The notes under the pieces are model-generated. The model had not been told where the DNA came from, searched no databases, and worked only from the letters and a program-made list of their open reading frames with translations. The position numbers and the translations under genes are program-made. From Candidatus Thalassarchaeaceae archaeon (GTDB lineage: Archaea; Thermoplasmatota; Poseidoniia; Poseidoniales; Thalassarchaeaceae), in contig DUJH01000048.1 in assembly GCA_013329905.1 (NCBI GenBank), positions 1 to 8,851 of the forward strand: a DNA stretch of 8,851 nucleotides. The letters run 5' to 3'. Shown here one piece after another: positions 6,355-8,851 of the stretch (positions are counted from its first letter, which is position 1; each line of letters starts with the position of its first letter).

Positions 6355-7476
6355 ATGCAGGACGAGTCTGATACAGGCGCTTCGGAGGCGGGTTTCCCTA
6401 GTGGAATGTTGAATGATTTGATGAGCGGAGATGAGGTACTGCTCGGCTTTTCGAGCGGTACTCTGATACTTATAATCGCGACGATTGGTCTCTCGATTGG
6501 TGGTGGAATCGCCGCTCGCCGATTCGTTTTCCCTAAAATTCTCGACCTTCTCTCAAAGTCCGAGCGCATTGATGGCGGTTCTTTGCTCGCGCCGAAGTCG
6601 CTCGGTTGGATGATTGGCTTCCTAATTTTCTCTGAAATTTTGTCCTGGCTCGATGGTAATACAACACCTATCTGGGATGCTTCAATGGCACAGAGCGCGA
6701 TCGATTGGTCATTCACACTATTCATTCTCGGTATGCTTCTAGCAGCATACCGCCTCGTCGATTTCCTAGACGCCTTCATCGTCGTCGAAGGTGATGCGAA
6801 TATCGCTAGTCGACGCTCGCTCGCGAGCGTCGCTGAATCTGTTGGCCACCTTGTCGTGTTCCTGCTGGCCGCCTTCGTGATGGCCGGTCTCATCGGAATC
6901 GACCTCAACGGCCTGATTGCTGGTCTCGGAATCACGGGTCTTGCTTTGGCTTTGGCCGCGCGCGACAGCGTCGCCAACATCTTCGGCGCAATCTCGATTA
7001 TCATCGATCAACCATTCAATGTCGGCGACTGGATTCTCGTCGATGGCATCGAAGGAGAGGTCGTAGAAATCGGATTGAGGACGACCCTCATTCGATCGAG
7101 TGCGGACACTCTGATTACCGTCCCTAACTCGAACCTCGTCAATTCGCCTGTTGAGAATTTCAGCCAGCGCCGGTTCCGCAGAATTCAGCCGACCTTCGAG
7201 TTCGAAGCCGACTCCAACCCAGAATCTCTCAAGAAATTCTGCGAGAATTTACTCGCCAAGGTAAGGGAGGACCCACGCGCAGTCAAAGAGGACGATTCTT
7301 GGGTGCGCGTGAACGCATTCGGTCCATCGCTTGTGACCGTTTCATGCAATTTCTACTCAGTACAATCGGCCGCATCACAGCGCGAGATGACTGAGGACAT
7401 CCTGCTTCTGGCCACGGAACTCGCTACCGATTGCGGCCTAACATTCCATGAGCCGCGCCTACGCCGCCAGAACTGA
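6355..7476 (+). CDS. MscS-family small-conductance mechanosensitive channel
   Basis: A 373-residue channel that opens under membrane tension to release solutes during osmotic downshock. About five hydrophobic helices are seen at 34-53, 82-98, 118-136, 160-181 and 184-202. The last is the Gly/Ala-rich pore helix, with the family pattern GLGITGLALALAARDSVAN (190-208). It leads into the conserved beta domain: IDQPFNVGDWI (217-227), then EGEVVEIGLRTT (233-244) and VPNSNLVNSPVEN (256-268). A mixed alpha/beta C-terminal domain of about 100 residues follows. It is somewhat longer than E. coli MscS (286 residues) because of the two extra N-terminal helices. The ATG at 6355 fits a leaderless transcript from the TATA-like element at 6325; the next ATG is at 6406. 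It is followed 12 bases later by the phosphoglycerate mutase gene and is probably co-transcribed with it. The gated solutes are unknown. Confidence 0.93.
   Translation: MQDESDTGASEAGFPSGMLNDLMSGDEVLLGFSSGTLILIIATIGLSIGGGIAARRFVFPKILDLLSKSERIDGGSLLAPKSLGWMIGFLIFSEILSWLDGNTTPIWDASMAQSAIDWSFTLFILGMLLAAYRLVDFLDAFIVVEGDANIASRRSLASVAESVGHLVVFLLAAFVMAGLIGIDLNGLIAGLGITGLALALAARDSVANIFGAISIIIDQPFNVGDWILVDGIEGEVVEIGLRTTLIRSSADTLITVPNSNLVNSPVENFSQRRFRRIQPTFEFEADSNPESLKKFCENLLAKVREDPRAVKEDDSWVRVNAFGPSLVTVSCNFYSVQSAASQREMTEDILLLATELATDCGLTFHEPRLRRQN
6811..6832. repeat. Perfect 10-bp inverted repeat inside the mscS gene
   Basis: Left arm CGACGCTCGC (6811-6820), spacer TC, right arm GCGAGCGTCG (6823-6832). 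A nested perfect 12-base palindrome, CGCTCGCGAGCG, spans 6818-6829. It encodes the RRSLAS segment (residues 153-158) in the cytoplasmic linker before helix 4. The mRNA could form a very stable hairpin. No function is evident. Confidence 0.6.
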
Positions 7477-7480
7477 GAGG
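7475..7480 (+). promoter_or_regulatory. Possible Shine-Dalgarno sequence for gpmA
   Basis: GAGAGG overlaps the mscS stop codon (7474-7476) and sits 8 bases before the gpmA ATG. It is the only start in the window with a purine-rich element at a suitable distance, consistent with re-initiation on a shared mRNA. Confidence 0.35.
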
Positions 7481-7488
7481 CGCATCCA

Positions 7489-8097
7489 ATGACGAAACTC
7501 GTCCTAATCAGGCACGGCCAATCCGTCTGGAATGCGGCCAATCGCTTCACCGGCTGGACTGATGTTGAACTCTCCCCTAAGGGTGAGGGTGAGGCAGCCG
7601 CCGCAGGCGAGGAGTTAGCCGAAGTGCGCTTTGATGTGGTACACACCAGCGCACTGATGCGAGCTCAGCGAACCGCTGAGATCGTGATGAAGCATAATCG
7701 CGCGTCGGGCGAGTCAAACTCAGTACCGACGCACCGCGACGAGCGCCTCAACGAGCGTCATTACGGAGATCTGCAAGGTCTCAGCAAGGCCGAAACCGCA
7801 GAACTCCATGGTGCTGAACAAGTCCACATCTGGAGGCGCTCATTCGACATACCACCGCCCGGTGGTGAATCACTCGAAATGACCGCCGAGCGAACAATCC
7901 CATATTTCGTCGAAGAAATCATCCCCGACCTTGAGTCGGGCAAGAACGTCCTCGTAGCAGCCCATGGAAATTCACTACGATCAATCGTAATGCGTATCGA
8001 GGGAATTTCGCCTGAAGATATCACCAGCCTCGAAATTCCCACTGGAGTCCCAATGCACTACGAATTCGCCAACGGCGAAATCTCCCGTATCGGGTAA
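7489..8097 (+). CDS. gpmA: 2,3-bisphosphoglycerate-dependent phosphoglycerate mutase, short form
   Basis: Histidine-phosphatase-fold enzyme interconverting 3- and 2-phosphoglycerate in glycolysis and gluconeogenesis, via a phosphohistidine primed by 2,3-bisphosphoglycerate. The RHG motif at 8-10 holds the phosphorylated His9. NRFTGWTD (18-25), LNERHYGDLQG (87-97), KAETAELHG (100-108) and AAHGNSLR (157-164, second catalytic His159) follow E. coli GpmA closely, and so does IPTGVP (183-188). The enzyme has 202 residues against 250 in E. coli: it lacks the roughly 25-residue insertion after the WRR segment and the C-terminal tail, as in known short versions. The ATG is 12 bases after mscS. Many archaea use the unrelated cofactor-independent mutase, so this bacterial-type enzyme may have been acquired. 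A broader phosphatase activity cannot be ruled out, but the motif match favours a true mutase. Confidence 0.93.
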   Translation: MTKLVLIRHGQSVWNAANRFTGWTDVELSPKGEGEAAAAGEELAEVRFDVVHTSALMRAQRTAEIVMKHNRASGESNSVPTHRDERLNERHYGDLQGLSKAETAELHGAEQVHIWRRSFDIPPPGGESLEMTAERTIPYFVEEIIPDLESGKNVLVAAHGNSLRSIVMRIEGISPEDITSLEIPTGVPMHYEFANGEISRIG

Positions 8098-8122
8098 TCA
8101 GCCAATCGCAAGGGTACCCATT

Positions 8123-8146
8123 GATTCGCCCAATGAATCGGCGATC
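8123..8146. terminator. Imperfect hairpin between convergent genes, possible terminator
   Basis: In the 49-base gap between the gpmA stop and the next gene's stop, GATTCGCC (8123-8130) can pair with GGCGATC (8140-8146), giving seven pairs with one bulged T and a 9-base loop. It is nearly symmetric and so could serve both strands. No T-tract follows, so the call is weak. Confidence 0.25.
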
Positions 8147-8851
8147 TCAGTGAATAGGATCCTCAGGAGGCGGCGCAGAGGTTTGGTAGCGATGCCGGAG
8201 GAATAAGCCAGCAGCAAGGAGAAGGAGCGGTATCGAGGGGAACAACAGTTCGCCGTCGAGAGCAATATTTACCCAGTCAACAGTTCCTATTCCAGCAAGA
8301 ATTACCAGCATCAGCCAGCCCGCAGAGAGAATTCTTGCGTTGAAAAGTGACTTCTGAAGAATCGGAACTTTCTCGATTATAGTTACGGCAGGTTCGGGTC
8401 GTCCTGACTGATGTGAAACCGCTTCGACAACATCCAACAAGGCCTGCTCATACTCCCAAATCACCACCCCTCCCGTGTGCGCACTGAAGGAGCGCTTGCT
8501 GCACCATTTTGCCGGCGCGCTGGATGACCAACCTTCGATCAGTGATTCTCTCAGGTGCGAGAGTTCGATATCGGTTCCTGATGAGTGATGAACTCTCGAC
8601 AAATCATGTAATAGGCTCGCAAAGTCACGAATTGCAGGTAAATCGAGGCTGCTTTCAATGAGGCCATGAGCGAGGCGGGAAGGGCCAATTCTGATTCCGA
8701 TTTCGCCACTTGAACCCTCTGCGAACATTGCGAATCGCACATCTCCCAAACTCAGGGTTGCAGGTGCTCCTCGAGTGAAGGGGGCGCGCCAGAGGGCTGC
8801 TGCTTTGAGTCGCTGCTCAATCTCGTTGAACCGTTCATTCCATCGCTTTTG
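8147..8851 (-). CDS. Hypothetical protein with two C-terminal membrane helices (N-terminus outside window)
   Basis: I do not recognise this protein. The frame stays open from the stop at 8147 to the last base of the window, giving 234 visible residues. The TTG at 8749 is therefore probably an internal leucine and not the start. The first visible residues, such as QKRWNERFNEIEQRLKAAAL, are charged and helix-prone, as in a short coiled coil. A mixed region follows with a possible beta section (GDVRFAMFAEG and GEIGIRIG, about 36-56), then helical stretches around 70-150. Two hydrophobic helices lie at about 174-194 and 202-218, separated by a short acidic loop, and the protein ends in a basic then Pro/Glu-rich tail. 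This suggests a largely cytoplasmic domain tethered by a C-terminal hairpin, although orientation is not certain. It converges on gpmA, so no operon partner is visible. Confidence 0.7.
   Translation of the reverse strand, partial: QKRWNERFNEIEQRLKAAALWRAPFTRGAPATLSLGDVRFAMFAEGSSGEIGIRIGPSRLAHGLIESSLDLPAIRDFASLLHDLSRVHHSSGTDIELSHLRESLIEGWSSSAPAKWCSKRSFSAHTGGVVIWEYEQALLDVVEAVSHQSGRPEPAVTIIEKVPILQKSLFNARILSAGWLMLVILAGIGTVDWVNIALDGELLFPSIPLLLLAAGLFLRHRYQTSAPPPEDPIH

Noticed and set aside
6327..7004. A 225-codon open frame on the minus strand opposite mscS
   Set aside because: It lies almost wholly within a gene with clear MscS pore and beta-domain motifs. Its protein is rich in Arg, Ser and Pro with no domain pattern, as expected for an antisense shadow.
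7924..7940. A 6-bp inverted repeat (CCCGAC and GTCGGG) within gpmA
   Set aside because: A short stem of this size is common by chance in coding sequence, and nothing in its position suggests a role.
1..8851. CRISPR array, tRNA, rRNA, insertion sequence or phage genes
   Set aside because: I saw no spaced direct repeats, cloverleaf-like segments, transposase or phage motifs; nearly all bases are accounted for by the eight genes.

Overview
The window looks like a piece of a marine planktonic euryarchaeal genome, most likely Marine Group II (Candidatus Poseidoniales) or a close relative. This is inferred from the protein mix: a secreted, glycosylation-rich protein ending in a PGF-CTERM-type archaeal sorting signal, a membrane-anchored M14 exopeptidase carrying Asp-rich calcium-type loops, a sodium-coupled amino-acid transporter, and tight gene packing with little sign of Shine-Dalgarno sequences. 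No rRNA, tRNA, CRISPR array or mobile element was seen. The coding density is very high and no gap between genes exceeds about 100 bases.

Layout. At the left edge (1-453, +) is the 3' end of a surface-protein gene with a Gly/Asp linker and a C-terminal PGF motif, transmembrane helix and charged tail. It converges on a four-gene minus-strand cluster, read from right to left: M14 zinc carboxypeptidase (6252-4057), NSS/SLC6-type sodium symporter (4057-2252), GtrA-like small membrane protein (2242-1769), and histidyl-tRNA synthetase (from 1742 to 486). The junctions are a TGATG one-base overlap, a 9-base gap, and either a 26-base gap or a TTGA overlap, so the four are probably co-transcribed. A short divergent promoter region of 102 bases (6253-6354) separates this cluster from a plus-strand pair: an MscS-type mechanosensitive channel (6355-7476) and a short cofactor-dependent phosphoglycerate mutase (7489-8097). 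The mutase converges on an unrecognised minus-strand gene with two C-terminal membrane helices. That gene stays open to the right edge of the window, so its N-terminus is missing.

How the genes may work together. The peptidase has a signal peptide, a complete M14 active site and a C-terminal anchor, so it should trim C-terminal residues from peptides outside the cell. The directly coupled NSS symporter could then import the released amino acids using the sodium gradient. Histidyl-tRNA synthetase at the distal end would use amino acids in translation. This is a plausible protein-scavenging unit for a marine heterotroph, but the functional link is inference from gene order. MscS (osmotic safety valve) and phosphoglycerate mutase (glycolysis/gluconeogenesis) are housekeeping functions. 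No clear new defence or mobile system is visible. The points most worth a second look are the calcium-type loops inserted into the peptidase catalytic domain, the peptidase-transporter coupling, the chloride-site residues of the transporter, and several strong intragenic inverted repeats.
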